A stretch of DNA of 64,000 bases from Anaeramoeba ignava (lineage: Eukaryota > Metamonada > Anaeramoebidae), in NCBI GenBank assembly GCA_028826165.1, contig JAPDFW010000083.1:62001-126000 (forward strand), in the 5' to 3' direction. Within the stretch, counting starts at the first letter, position 1. Each line of letters opens with the position of its first letter. The notes under the pieces are model-generated. The model had not been told where the DNA came from. It worked only from the letters and a program-made list of their open reading frames with translations, and did not search any database. The position numbers and the translations under genes were made by a program. Positions 53,929-64,000 of this stretch are shown one piece after another.

Positions 53929-56900
53929 ATGCTCTTTGCCAATCATATTTTTTTTAAATTTGATTTTGGTATTTTGAAGGTAAAAATCTATTTTATTGAT
54001 TTTTTTGAAATTAAATTTATTTTGAAATTGAATTTTTATTTTGAAATTTTTTGAATTTTTATTTTTTAATTTTTAATTTTTAAATTTTTCTCTTTTTGAA
54101 TTAAAAATGTCAATTTATTAAAATTTCTTTTAATTCTGTTTTGCAACAAAAGAATTTACAAAATTAAAGATTTTGTTTTAAAATCACATTAAATTTATTT
54201 TTGAAAATGAAACATTTCGAGCATTTCTTGAATTAAATTTATTTTGAAACGTGCCAGTTTAAATTTATTTTAATTTGAAGTTAATTTCCAAAAATTAAAT
54301 TTATTTTCAAGTAAATTTATTTTGAAAAAAATTTTTGATTATTTTTTAAATTTATTTTTGAAAACAATAGATATTTATTTTGGCCATTGATTTTTGAATT
54401 TTTCTTTTTGAATTTTGATTTTCAATTTTTTCAAATTTTCAAAAATCCTGAATTAAATTTTTGTTGTTTATAAATTTTCTTAAAAACTCCAATAACTGAG
54501 AAGGTAAAAATCTATTTTGAATTAAATTTATTTTTTAAATTTATTTTGAAATTAAATTTATTTTGAATTAAATTTATTTTTTGAATTTATTTTGAATTAA
54601 ATTTATTTTTTGATTTATTTTGAATTAAATTTATTTTGAAATTGAATTTAATTTGAATTAAATTTATTTTGAAATTAAATTTATTTTGAATTAAATTTAT
54701 TTTGAAATTAAATTTATTTTGAATTAAATTTATTTTGAATTAAATTTATTTTGAAATTTTTGAAATTAAATTTATTTTGAAATTGAATTTATTTTGATTT
54801 TGAAATTGAATTTATTTTGAATTAAATTTATTTTTGAAATTGATTTAAATTTATTTTGAATTAAATTTATTTTGAAATTGAATTAAATTTATTTTGATTT
54901 GAATTTATTTTTGATTTAAATTTTGATTTTAAATTTAATTTATTTTGAATTAAATTTATTTTTTGATTTAAATTTATTTTGAATTGAATTTATTTTGAAT
55001 TAAATTTATTTTGAAATTGAATTAAATTTATTTTGAAATTGAATTAAATTTATTTTGAAATTGAATTAAATTTATTTTGAATTGATTTAAATTTATTTTG
55101 AAATTAAATTAAATTTATTTTGAATTAAATTTGAAATTGAATTTATTTTGAAATTAATTTTGAATTTAATTTTGATTTTTATTTTGATTTTGATTTTGAT
55201 TTTGATTTTCCTTTTAAAAAGATCCAAATAAAAGTTCATTTGGAACGTGATTTTACAGGTGAAAAAAGTCAAGTTTTATTATCAGCTGGAAATGATATTA
55301 TAATTGAAGAAATTATTTGCAGAATTTCTTATAGAAGAAAAGTAGATCCAACTACCATTCAATTATTTATAAAATTTCAAGAAGAAGGTAAAAAATTTTT
55401 TTTCAACTTAAAATTTATCAATTCAATTAAATTCAATCCAAATTTTTTTTTTAAAAATAGGAAAAGAAAAGAAAATTCAGCTCCAAGATCAAGAGAAATT
55501 AGTAGATGTTCTGAAAAGAGATATTTCTCGATCCTCTTTTTATTTTTATGCAAAAGAAAAAAATCAAAACTTACTTATTGAAGAACAAGAAGTCAAACCC
55601 AAACATAAAAAAGATTCAAATTCAATTTCATCAAGTATTTCATCTTCTTCTCTAAATTCCTTTTATGAAGACATGGAAAACTCACAAGACGAAGATGAAG
55701 ATGAAAATGAAAAAAATCCGTTGGATTCGTTTCCAAGTGAAATCAATATTGATGAGTTAGACATTCCTTTACCGAATGAAATTCTTGAGCAAGATTGGAA
55801 TGAATCCAAATTTTTAAATAGCGCAAATATTCCAGATCCTGATTTTGTTATTGATAATGAAAAAATCGAACAAGATGCAAAAAAACTTGAAAATATTTAC
55901 ACAAAAAATTTGGAAAACGATCAAGAATTTCAAAATACAAATCAAAAACCCAAAATTTTACCAAAAAAACATTCAAAAGATGAAAAAAATCATAAGACGA
56001 GCGAGAATATTAATAAAGAACATCATCATAATCAAAACAAAATTGAATCACAGAAACAAAAATTCAACCGAATGGACAATAATTCGGAAAATTATCAACA
56101 AGAAAAATTCACTGATTTAAAAAGATTATCATTAGCAAATTTACCGAAAAATTTCTTCGAGATTTTAGTATCCAAAAACATATCAACAGACTCACAAAAC
56201 ATTTACACTGATAACATTATTGATGATTTCCTGGAAGTAAACTTCACATTTCTGAAGCTGAACAATTATATCAAACTAAAAGAGTATGAAAGTAACATCG
56301 AAGATTCGGATTCCGAAGCTGATGAACTATCAGATTTTGGTGATTTTGATGAATATTACAACGAGAGTTTGAACGGAGTCAACGATATACTTGAAAATAT
56401 CTTGATGCCTCATGACGATCCAAATCTGTCGCAAGAAATGGAGCTGAAAAATATGGAGGACACATCCGAAATTTATTCAATGAGCGAGAACGAAAGTGAA
56501 ATACATAAATCAAGCACAACAACCGAACAAACTCAAGTTTCTGAAGATGAATCACACAAGTTGGTCATGTCAGAAAAAACGGATACAGAAACACATGACC
56601 ATGATTTAAATGAAATCTCCGATCCAAATTGGAGCGACATTAGTTTTATTCATCATGAAGAAACAGAAATAATTATTCCAATTGAAAAAAACGAAATCAA
56701 AGAAGAACAACAACAGAAAATACCTCTTGTTCCAACTCCGCCCATAGAACCTCCTCCTCCATCGGATGACGAGGTCGAGGACGATACTCCAAAAGAAAGT
56801 CCGCAAATTATTTTCACTCAGAATCCCAATTCCTCAATTCCGCTCCGCAAATCATCTGGCGGACCCCAAATATCTTATGATTTCCCTCCAAAATTTGCTT

Positions 56901-59900
56901 TTAAAACTTCCCTTGTCGATTTTAATGAATTCAACAGAAATATTATGGATTTTATTGTTGAATTGAACACTAAATATCTTATTGAATCTGGTTATTTTCT
57001 TGAAACTAATGGCCAACTTGCTAAAATTCAAAAAAATATGGCCATTTTAGAAACAATTAAATCAGAAATGGAATATATTGGCTCGAATTTTAAGAACCAT
57101 TTAGCCAATTTAACTCGAGTTTGTGAAAATGAAATTTATCTTTTTCTTGATTTCGCAATTCCTTTTATTTGCAAAGTATATATATATATATATTTGATCT
57201 TTTCCAAAAAAAAAAAAAAGAAACGAATTGATTATTTATTATTAATTATTATTATTTATTATTTATTATTTATTATTTATTATTTATTATTTATTATTGA
57301 TTATTAATTATTTATTATTTATTATTTATTATTTATTATTTATTATTTATTATTGATTATTTATTATTGATTATTAATTATTTATTATTTATTATTTATT
57401 ATTAATTATTAATTATTAATTAATTATTATATATTATTTATTATTTATTATTATTTATTATTTATTATTATTTATTATTTATTTATTATTTATTATTTAT
57501 TATTTATTATTATTTATTATTATTTATTTATTATTTATTATTTATTATTATTTATTATTTATTATTATTTATTATTTATTTATTATTTATTATTTATTAT
57601 TTATTATTATTTATTATTTATTTTTATTATTTATTATTAATTATTTATTATTAATTATTTATTATTATTTATTATTTATTATTAATTATTTATTATTTAT
57701 TATTTATTATTTATTATTATTTATTATTTATTTTTTGAAATATTTTTCAATAGCAAAATAATATTAAACAAGATTTTAAAGGAAAAGATACAAAAACACT
57801 ATTAGAAATGATCCAAAAAAACCAAATTAAGTTAACAAATGATAAGAAAGAGGAAATTATTTCATTATTAAAAAATCTAATATCTTTATCAGAATTTGTT
57901 TCTTCAGCCAATAGCGTAATCAAAGAAAAGAAAAGAAAAGAAAATTATAATATTCTTAGAATATTTATTTTGGTTGTTTTGATTATTATTAGGGAGTAAT
58001 TGAATTAATTAAACAAGATTTAGGAGTTTATTATTTTGATACTAATAATGAATTAGAAATGGCAAGTGGAAAAGTGAGCGAATCAACATTAGGAGGTAAA
58101 ATTTTTTTTTTACAATCGAATATTTTTTTGTAAATTTTTAAAATCAACTCCATTTAGTTCAATTTAATCTTCGACCTGTTAATGTTGGATCACTTGAAGT
58201 TAAAATTCACTCAAAAAGATTGCCAGCGTATCTTGCATTAACTGCATCTTTTTTGCATATCTTTTTATTAGATAAACATAAACCAAATAATATCACTGAA
58301 AAGCTTCGAACAGGAATTCCTGATCAAAGTTTCCCAATTAACATGATTAGAGTTCATAAACATCTTGAAATTCAAGGAAAGGAAAATTTCTTTTCTTCGA
58401 AATTAACTTGTGGAGATGATGAGATTGAAATTATAAGCAATGATGAATTAGTTATTGAGAATTGGAGTCGGATGCTTACAATCATGCATTCCAGATTAGA
58501 AGCTCATCAAATGATTCGGTAAATTAAAAATATTAATAAAATATTTAATAAAATATTTAAATATTTAAAATATAAATAAAATATTAATAAAATATTAATA
58601 AAATATTAATAAAATATAAAATATTAATAAAATATTAATAAAATATAAAAAATATTCATAAAATATTAATAAAATATTCATAAAATATTAAAAATATAAA
58701 AAATATAAATAAAATATTAATAAAATATAAAAATATTAATAAAATATAAAAATATTAATAAAATATTAATAAAATATTAATAAAATATTAATAAAATATT
58801 AATAAAATATTAATAAAATATTAATAAAATATTAATAAAATATTAATAAAATATTTATAAAATATTTATAAAATATTAATAAAATATTAATAAAATATTT
58901 ATAAAATATTAAAAATATAAAAATATTAATATAAATAGTGTCAATCCTGTTTCCTCAAAATATAAATATTCATACACAGTTATCATCCATGAATATGTTG
59001 AAGATGATGGTTCTTTCTCTTTTGATGTTCGCTCATTTAGTTCAATGTGGTCCATTTCCAAAACATTTTTAGAATTTATTGATTTACTTGAAAATTTAAA
59101 GCAAAAATTTAGCACACACATTTTTCCTAAAATGTCGAAAATATTCGACAAATTAATTAAACTCACGCGAACAAAATCAGTTCAGAATGAAGTTATCCAA
59201 GATAATATAAAGCTATTCACTGTTGCACTCTATTATACAGAAGCAACACTTCGCGAATTACTTGGAAATCCCGAAGTTGCACATTGCTCAGAAGTTATTC
59301 ATTTTTTCCAGATTGATAATATTTTCCATCCAATTGCAATGCAAGATGTTGAATATATCAAGTTTCTTTGTGTTGAAGAGCCAAAATCATTGAATTCATT
59401 CACCGATAATGGCGATTCACTACTTCATTATCTTCTTCTCAATTACGATAATTCTGATGTTATTCAAATGGTTTTGAAATCAAATCCTGATCTTTTTAAA
59501 ATTCCAAATGGAGAAGAAATCACACCAATTTTACTTGCAGTTAAACTAGGACAAATTGAGATTTTGAAAATATTTTCTCAAATTGAACAAGTTGATCTTA
59601 ATTTTGTTCATGAAAACTTTCGCGGAATAACTCCGTTTTTATTTTCAATTGAAAACCGCAATTTAAAAGTTGCTGAATTTCTTATTTCGCAAAAATGTGA
59701 TTTGAATGCACAAGAAACTCAATCAAAAAAATCTGCACTTCATTATGCAGTTGAATTTCAAGATTTGGAAATTGTTTTATTTTTGTTGAATAATTCGATT
59801 AATCTTGAATTGAGAAATTCTGATAATTTCACATCTTTACATCTTGCAATTCAGAAAGGATGTAAAGATATTGTTGATAACCTTTTAAAATTTGGAGCTG

Positions 59901-61648
59901 ATCCAAATGCACAAACATTAAATGGATTAAATTGGTAAAAATATTTAGCAAATTCAATTAAAATCAAAATTCATTTTCAATTTAAATTTAAAATCAAAAT
60001 TCATTTCAAAATTAAAATCAAAATCAAAATTCATTTCAAATTTAAAATTAAAATCAAAATTAAAATTCATTTTCAATTTAAAATCAAAATTAAAATCAAA
60101 ATTAAAATCAAAATTAAAATCAAAATTCATTTTCAATTTAAAATTCATTTTCAATTCAAAATCAAAATTTAATATATTTTTAAATATTTTTCAAATAGTT
60201 TGCATTTAGCAGCAAATTCAAAAAATAGTGAAATTCTAAAATTGGTTCTTAATACAAAAAAAGTGGATATCAATTCTTTTGATAATACTCATAAAACACC
60301 ATTACTTTATGCTGTTGAAACTGGGAATATTCAACTTGTTTCGTTATTAATTCAACAAAAAGCAAAACTAGATTTAAGTGATGATTCTTCTTTTACAATT
60401 TTTCATAAAAGTATTTTGATGAATAATGAAGAGATGTTCTTTTATTTAGCAAAACAAGCAAATTCTGAAGAAGAATTAAATATTAATTCAGGATCACCTT
60501 CTGGAGATCTTCTTATTCATTCAGCTATTATAATAAGAAATTTCAATATTTTAAAATTTATTATTGAACATGAAGGATTAATAAATGCACAAAATCATAA
60601 AGAAGAGACACCACTTCATTTAGCAGCTTATACTGGTATTAAAAAAATATTTAATTCAATTCAAAATGAAAAAATTAAAAAAATATTTAATTCAATTCAA
60701 AATGAAAAAATTAAAAAAATATTTAATTCAATTCAAAATTAAATTCAAAATGGAAAAATTAAAAAAATATTTAATTCAATTCAAAATGAAAAAATTAAAA
60801 AAATATTTATATTTATATTTATTTTTAAAAAAAAAGGCAACTTTGAAATTATAAAACTCCTTCTTGAAAAAGGAGCTGATCCAAAAATTCAAGATTTAAA
60901 AAATCAATTCCCAATTTTTATCATTTGTGATTGTGCAACACTTTATGGAGTAAAAATAACAAAATTAATCACTCTTTTATTAAGTAAAGGAACAGATATC
61001 AACTGTAAAAATGGAGAACTAAAACAAACATGCCTTCATTTAGCAGTTCAAAAAAAGAATATGAAATTAATAAGATTTTTTATTGAAAAAGGAGCAGATA
61101 TGAATATTCAAGATTCAAATGGATCAACTTGTTTGCATTATGCAATCAAAACAGATGATATTGAAATCATGAAATATCTCTGTAAAAATGGAGCTTATAC
61201 TGAGATTCAAGATCGGGATGGAAAATCACCATTAAATTATATGCAACCCAAAAAAAGAAAGCAAATCAAAGACTTAATTACAAAGTGGCAAGAAAAATTA
61301 TTATTGAAAAAAACAGAACAAGTTAAACAAATCAAAATGAAAGAAAGAGCAGAACATTTTAAAATTGTTTGTCATGAACAAAATTCATTGAAAGTTATGT
61401 CCACTTCAATATTTTCAGTTTCAAAAATGGAAAAATTTTCGGATTTAAAAGAAGCAATTAAAAAAAAATTTAAATTTCCAAATGATGATTTTGTTTTGGT
61501 TTGTGAAGATAAATTTGGAAATTTAATTTATTTTGATGATGATTCTGATATTAATAATATTTATTTTCCAAATGTTGTTGAGATTCATTTGTATTTTATT
61601 CAAGATGCTGAAAAATTATTTGAGTTTGGATTTTTTTTCCAAAAATAA
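53929..61648 (+). CDS. Multidomain ankyrin protein: RA/ubiquitin-like, helical, PH-like, ankyrin repeats, PB1-like
   Basis: Eight exons are firm: 55222-55387, 55461-57175, 57754-57915, 57993-58095, 58158-58518, 58939-59934, 60199-60635 and 60837-61648. A first exon at 53929-53979 (MLFANHIFFKFDFGILK) fits phase but is tentative. The total is about 1600 residues. The N-terminus (IQIKVHLERDF ... LFIKFQEEGKEKK) looks like a ubiquitin-fold RA/RBD domain. An acidic disordered part with a PTPPIEPPPPSDDE run follows, then a helical region (residues ~490-640, BAR-like). Next come a PH-like segment (LALTASFLHIFLLDKHK ... IENWSRML) and SYTVIIHEYVEDDGS. About nine ankyrin repeats (TSLHLAIQKG, TPLHLAAYTG, TCLHYAIKTD) precede a C-terminal PB1-like domain (FSDLKEAIKKKFKF ... 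DDDSDINNIYF). A membrane-associated signalling scaffold is inferred; the order recalls ACAP-type proteins but no Arf-GAP zinc finger is present. Confidence 0.75.
53980..55221 (+). repeat. Presumed intron 1 of the ankyrin gene, AAATTTATTTTGAATT repeats
   Basis: 54515-55150 is a dense array of AAATTTATTTTGAATT and AAATTTATTTTGAAATTG units. The earlier part is ordinary A/T-rich sequence. The phrase GAAGGTAAAAATCTATTTT or its near copy occurs both at 53976 and at about 54500, so the donor region is duplicated. Confidence 0.65.
57176..57753 (+). repeat. Ankyrin-gene intron, TTATTATTTA repeats
   Basis: After a short (TA)n at the donor the intron is TTATTATTTATTATTTATTA of 7- and 10-base spacing. 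The motif is not used in the other introns of this gene. Confidence 0.85.
58519..58938 (+). repeat. Ankyrin-gene intron, AATATTAATAAA repeats
   Basis: An 11-base unit AATATTAATAA(A) repeated more than 25 times, near-perfect in 58740-58860. Confidence 0.85.
59935..60198 (+). repeat. Ankyrin-gene intron, AAAATCAAAATTCATTTTCAATTT repeats
   Basis: AAAATC/AAAATT hexamers punctuated by TTCATTTTCAATTT about seven times, a higher-order mosaic like that in the protease intron. Confidence 0.8.
60636..60836 (+). repeat. Ankyrin-gene intron, about 36-bp repeat
   Basis: Four to five copies of AAAATTAAAAAAATATTTAATTCAATTCAAAATGAA. Read on from the exon it stays open for three copies (IKKIFNSIQNEK), then stops. 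The downstream ankyrin exon joins in phase from GTATTA to AAG, so this is treated as intron. Confidence 0.75.
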
Positions 61649-61755
61649 TTTAATTTCGAATTCCAAAGAAAAAAGGAATTTAATTTAATTTAATTTGATT
61701 TGATTTTCAAAAAAAAGGAAAATAAATATCAATTTTTCTTTTTAAATTTTTCTTT

Positions 61756-62595
61756 TTAATTTTTATTATTTTGAATTGGTGAAGAAAGAGGTGAAGAAGA
61801 AGTTGAAGATGAAAAAGAATAATTTACAAGTTTTTTTTGTGTTTTTTCTTTTAAATTTTCTTTTTCTTTTGAAATTCGACTTCTTTTTAAATCATCTAAA
61901 TTTTTTTCTTTATTTTCAACATTTTTTCCCAATGATTTAATTTGAATTCGAGATGAAATTAATTCATTTTGAGATTTTCTTTTTTTATTTTTATCTTTTT
62001 TTGAATTATTTATAACCGAAAAGAAAGTTGGTTCAATTTCATCAGAATCTGAATTATTTTTTAAAGAAAATTTTTGATTTTGATTTTGATTTTGATTTTG
62101 TTTTTGATTTTGATTTTGATTTTGATTTTTGATTTTTGCATTTTGATTTTGATTTTGATTTTGATTTTGATTTTGATTTTGATTTTGATTTTGATTTTGA
62201 TTTTGATTTTGATTTTGATTTTGATTTTGATTTTGATTTTGATTTTGATTTTGATTTTGATTTTGAATTTGTTTTTGATTTTGAATTTGTTTAAATTGTT
62301 CTAATTCTTTGTTTTCTTTTTCTTTTTGAATTCTTTGTTCCTTTCTTTTTGCAATTTCAATTTCACTCAAAAATTGAATTTCTTCTGAATCAAGTGTTTT
62401 TTGAGTTGGAAATGGATTGTGTTCAAGTTTCCATTTTTCTTCTTCTACTTGTTTATTTGCAACAAGTTGTTCATATAAAGGTTTTGATGATGTATTTTTT
62501 GATGTATTATTTTCATCTTTTTCTTTTGGTTTTTCTGTATATTTTCCGTTATCTGAAACTAAAAGAACATTTCCACTTACAAAAGAAAGTGACAT
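61756..62595 (-). CDS. PSME3IP1/FAM192A (NIP30)-like protein with poly-(Asn-Gln)
   Basis: One exon, 279 residues. The N-terminal third matches the NIP30/FAM192A domain: KPLYEQLVANKQVEEEKWKL, LDSEEIQFLSEIEIAKRKEQ and a Glu/Lys helix ending ELEQFK. In animals the family regulates the PA28-gamma (PSME3) nuclear proteasome activator; whether that holds here is unknown. A run of over 30 Asn-Gln pairs interrupted by AKIKNQ and KQ separates it from the acidic patch NNSDSDEIEPTFFSV and a basic, Ser-rich tail. In animals an acidic Ser-rich segment of that kind binds PSME3. The (NQ)n run comes from an AATCAA hexamer expansion and is prion-like in composition. Confidence 0.7.
   Translation of the reverse strand: MSLSFVSGNVLLVSDNGKYTEKPKEKDENNTSKNTSSKPLYEQLVANKQVEEEKWKLEHNPFPTQKTLDSEEIQFLSEIEIAKRKEQRIQKEKENKELEQFKQIQNQKQIQNQNQNQNQNQNQNQNQNQNQNQNQNQNQNQNQNQNQNQNQNAKIKNQNQNQNQKQNQNQNQNQKFSLKNNSDSDEIEPTFFSVINNSKKDKNKKRKSQNELISSRIQIKSLGKNVENKEKNLDDLKRSRISKEKENLKEKTQKKLVNYSFSSSTSSSPLSSPIQNNKN
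62075..62285 (-). repeat. Coding (AATCAA)n microsatellite
   Basis: On the minus strand this is an AATCAA hexamer repeat encoding Asn-Gln. The longest perfect part (about 62145-62262) holds some twenty units. Confidence 0.9.
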
Positions 62596-62935
62596 TTTTT
62601 TTTAATAACAAAATTGAAGAAAAAAAAAATGAAAATCAAAAAAAAAAACAATTTTTGTTTGAATGAATTTATTATTTTTTTTTTTGGTTCCAAATCAAGA
62701 AAAGTAAAAACCATTTTTGTTATTTTTTGGAAAGAATAGAATTTGAAGTAAAAAAAAAAATCTTTTTCGTAAAATTGAAAAATGCATAAAAAATTATGCA
62801 ATATTCGAATCAACAAGAAAAAAGAATCAAAAAAGAAAAAGTGGAATTTCTTGTTGGCTGAATAAATTTTAAGCTTTTGCAATATTGCAGCAGCTATTTT
62901 TTTGCAGTATTTATTAAATTTATTATTTTATTTTT
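62596..62935. other. A/T-rich spacer, no gene seen
   Basis: Upstream sequence of the NIP30-like gene with A- and T-runs. A slightly less biased segment at 62840-62910 (GTGGAATTTCTTGTTGGCTG ... TTGCAATATTGCAGCAGC) includes a small inverted repeat TTGCAATATTGCAG, but nothing codes convincingly. Confidence 0.35.
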
Positions 62936-63945
62936 AAATTACAAATTAAAATTATTATTAAAATTATTATTAAAATTATTATTAAATTTATTATTAAATT
63001 TATTATTAAAATTATTATTAAAATTATATTATTAATTATTATTAAATTTATTATTATTATTAAAATTTTAGTTTTATTATTAAAATATTATATTATTATA
63101 TTTATTATTTTAATTTATTATAAAAAAATTATTATTAAATTTATTATTAAAATTATTATTAAAATTTATTATTAAAATTTATTATTAAAATTATTATTAA
63201 AATTATTATTAAAAATTATTAAATTAAATTAAAATTATTATTAAATTTATTATTAAAATTATTATTAAAATTATTATTAAAATTATTATTATTATTATTA
63301 AATTATTAAAATTATTATTAAATTTATTATTAAATTTATTATTTAAATTTAATTATTATTTATTATTAAAATTATTATTAAAAATTATTATTATATTTAT
63401 TATTAAAATTATTATAAAAAATTATTTATTATTAAAATTATTATTAAAAATTATTATTATTAAATTTAAAATTATTAAAATTATTATTAAAATTATTATT
63501 ATATTTATTATTAAATTTATTATTAAAATTATTATTAAAAATTTATTATTAATTTATTATTAAATTTATTATTATTATTATTTTATTATTAAATTTATTA
63601 TTAAAAATTATTATTAAAATTATTATTAAATTTATTATTATTAAAATTATTATAAAAATTATTTTATTATTAAAATTATTATTAAATTATTATTAAAATT
63701 ATTATTAAAATTATTATTAAAATTATTATTAAATTTATTACCCTTTGTAAATTTATTATTAAAATTATTAAAAATTTATTAAAATTAAATTTATTATTAA
63801 AATTATTATTAAAATTATTATTAAAATTATTATTAAAATTATTATTATATTTATTATTAAATTTATTATTAAATTTATTATTAAATAATTATTAAAATTA
63901 TTATTAAAATTATTATTAAAATTATTATTATAATTATTAAGAAAA
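62936..63945. repeat. (TTATTAAAA)n repeat block
   Basis: About 1 kb of AAAATTATTATT and AAATTTATTATT units. Only one non-repeat interruption is visible (TTACCCTTTGTAAATTT at about 63740). Confidence 0.85.
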
Positions 63946-64000
63946 GAGTAATGAGTCAGGGATTTCTTTTCTTTTTTTTTTGGTTTCTTCAAAAAAAGTG
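63946..64000. other. End of window, possible edge of a minus-strand exon
   Basis: The repeat stops and GAGTAATGAGTCAGGGATTTC followed by T-runs begins. On the minus strand it could encode KKPKKKEKKSLTHYS. Too short to support a gene. Confidence 0.2.

Noticed and set aside
62605-62882. Phe-rich minus-strand frame of about 100 codons
   Set aside because: Arises from poly-A/T runs in the spacer upstream of the NIP30-like gene.
1-64000. Ciliate-type reassigned stop codons
   Set aside because: TAA, TAG and TGA each terminate conserved genes (for example Aurora and TOR at TGA, DENN at TAG), and Gln is CAA/CAG.
1-64000. Transposons or endogenous viral elements as source of the repeats
   Set aside because: No reverse transcriptase, transposase, integrase, capsid or terminal-repeat signature was recognised in any frame.

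Overview
This is a nuclear genome fragment from a very A+T-rich, intron-containing protist. Genes are interrupted by GT...AG introns (donors mostly GTAAAT, GTATTT, GTTAAT or GTTTGT; acceptors TAG, AAG or CAG), and proteins carry Asn/Lys/Glu-rich runs. TAA, TAG and TGA all end genes and CAA/CAG sit at ordinary Gln positions, so the code is standard, which argues against most ciliates. The set of genes (Aurora, TOR, dymeclin, CHMP1, tandem calponin-homology protein, DENN-PH protein, a local family of RCC1-BTB proteins) fits an amoeboid or flagellate protist such as Anaeramoeba or an amoebozoan. That placement is inference. No rRNA, tRNA, CRISPR array or transposon was recognised.

Layout. 1-2801 (-): 3' truncated tandem CH-domain actin-binding protein. 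3248-11221 (+): a same-strand trio of Aurora kinase, a DENN-PH protein, and a PH-AGC kinase that looks catalytically dead. 11507-13417 (-): remains of a SIW14/OCA-type phosphatase. 13906-16226 (-): CDF zinc transporter. 16535-25972 (-): complete TOR kinase in eight exons. 28089-35069 (-): dymeclin with a long acidic repeat tail and a 3.1-kb intron made of TATATT. 35375-36133 (-): unrecognised basic protein. 36616-38156 (-): cathepsin B-like protease. 38395-39490: satellite of about 145-bp units.

39537-53570: an intronless block. Six RCC1-BTB paralogues (one -, five +), two of them broken by a one-base insertion at the same linker, surround a fucosyltransferase-like type II membrane protein and are followed by CHMP1. 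53929-61648 (+): a nine-exon multidomain ankyrin protein (ubiquitin-like/RA-like N-terminus, helical BAR-like region, PH-like region, ankyrin repeats, PB1-like C-terminus). 61756-62595 (-): PSME3IP1/FAM192A-like protein with a long Asn-Gln run. 62936-63945: TTATTA-type repeat.

The striking genome-scale trait is that almost every intron and spacer is built from simple A/T repeats, usually with one dominating motif private to that intron. The same kind of hexamer expansion also enters coding sequence, giving (NE)n, (NQ)n and ENLIKNK-type protein repeats and apparently causing frameshifts, a displaced start codon and shortened tails. Functionally the window mixes growth signalling (TOR, Aurora), membrane traffic (DENN, dymeclin, CHMP1, cathepsin), and cytoskeleton. 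No operon-like logic is expected or seen.
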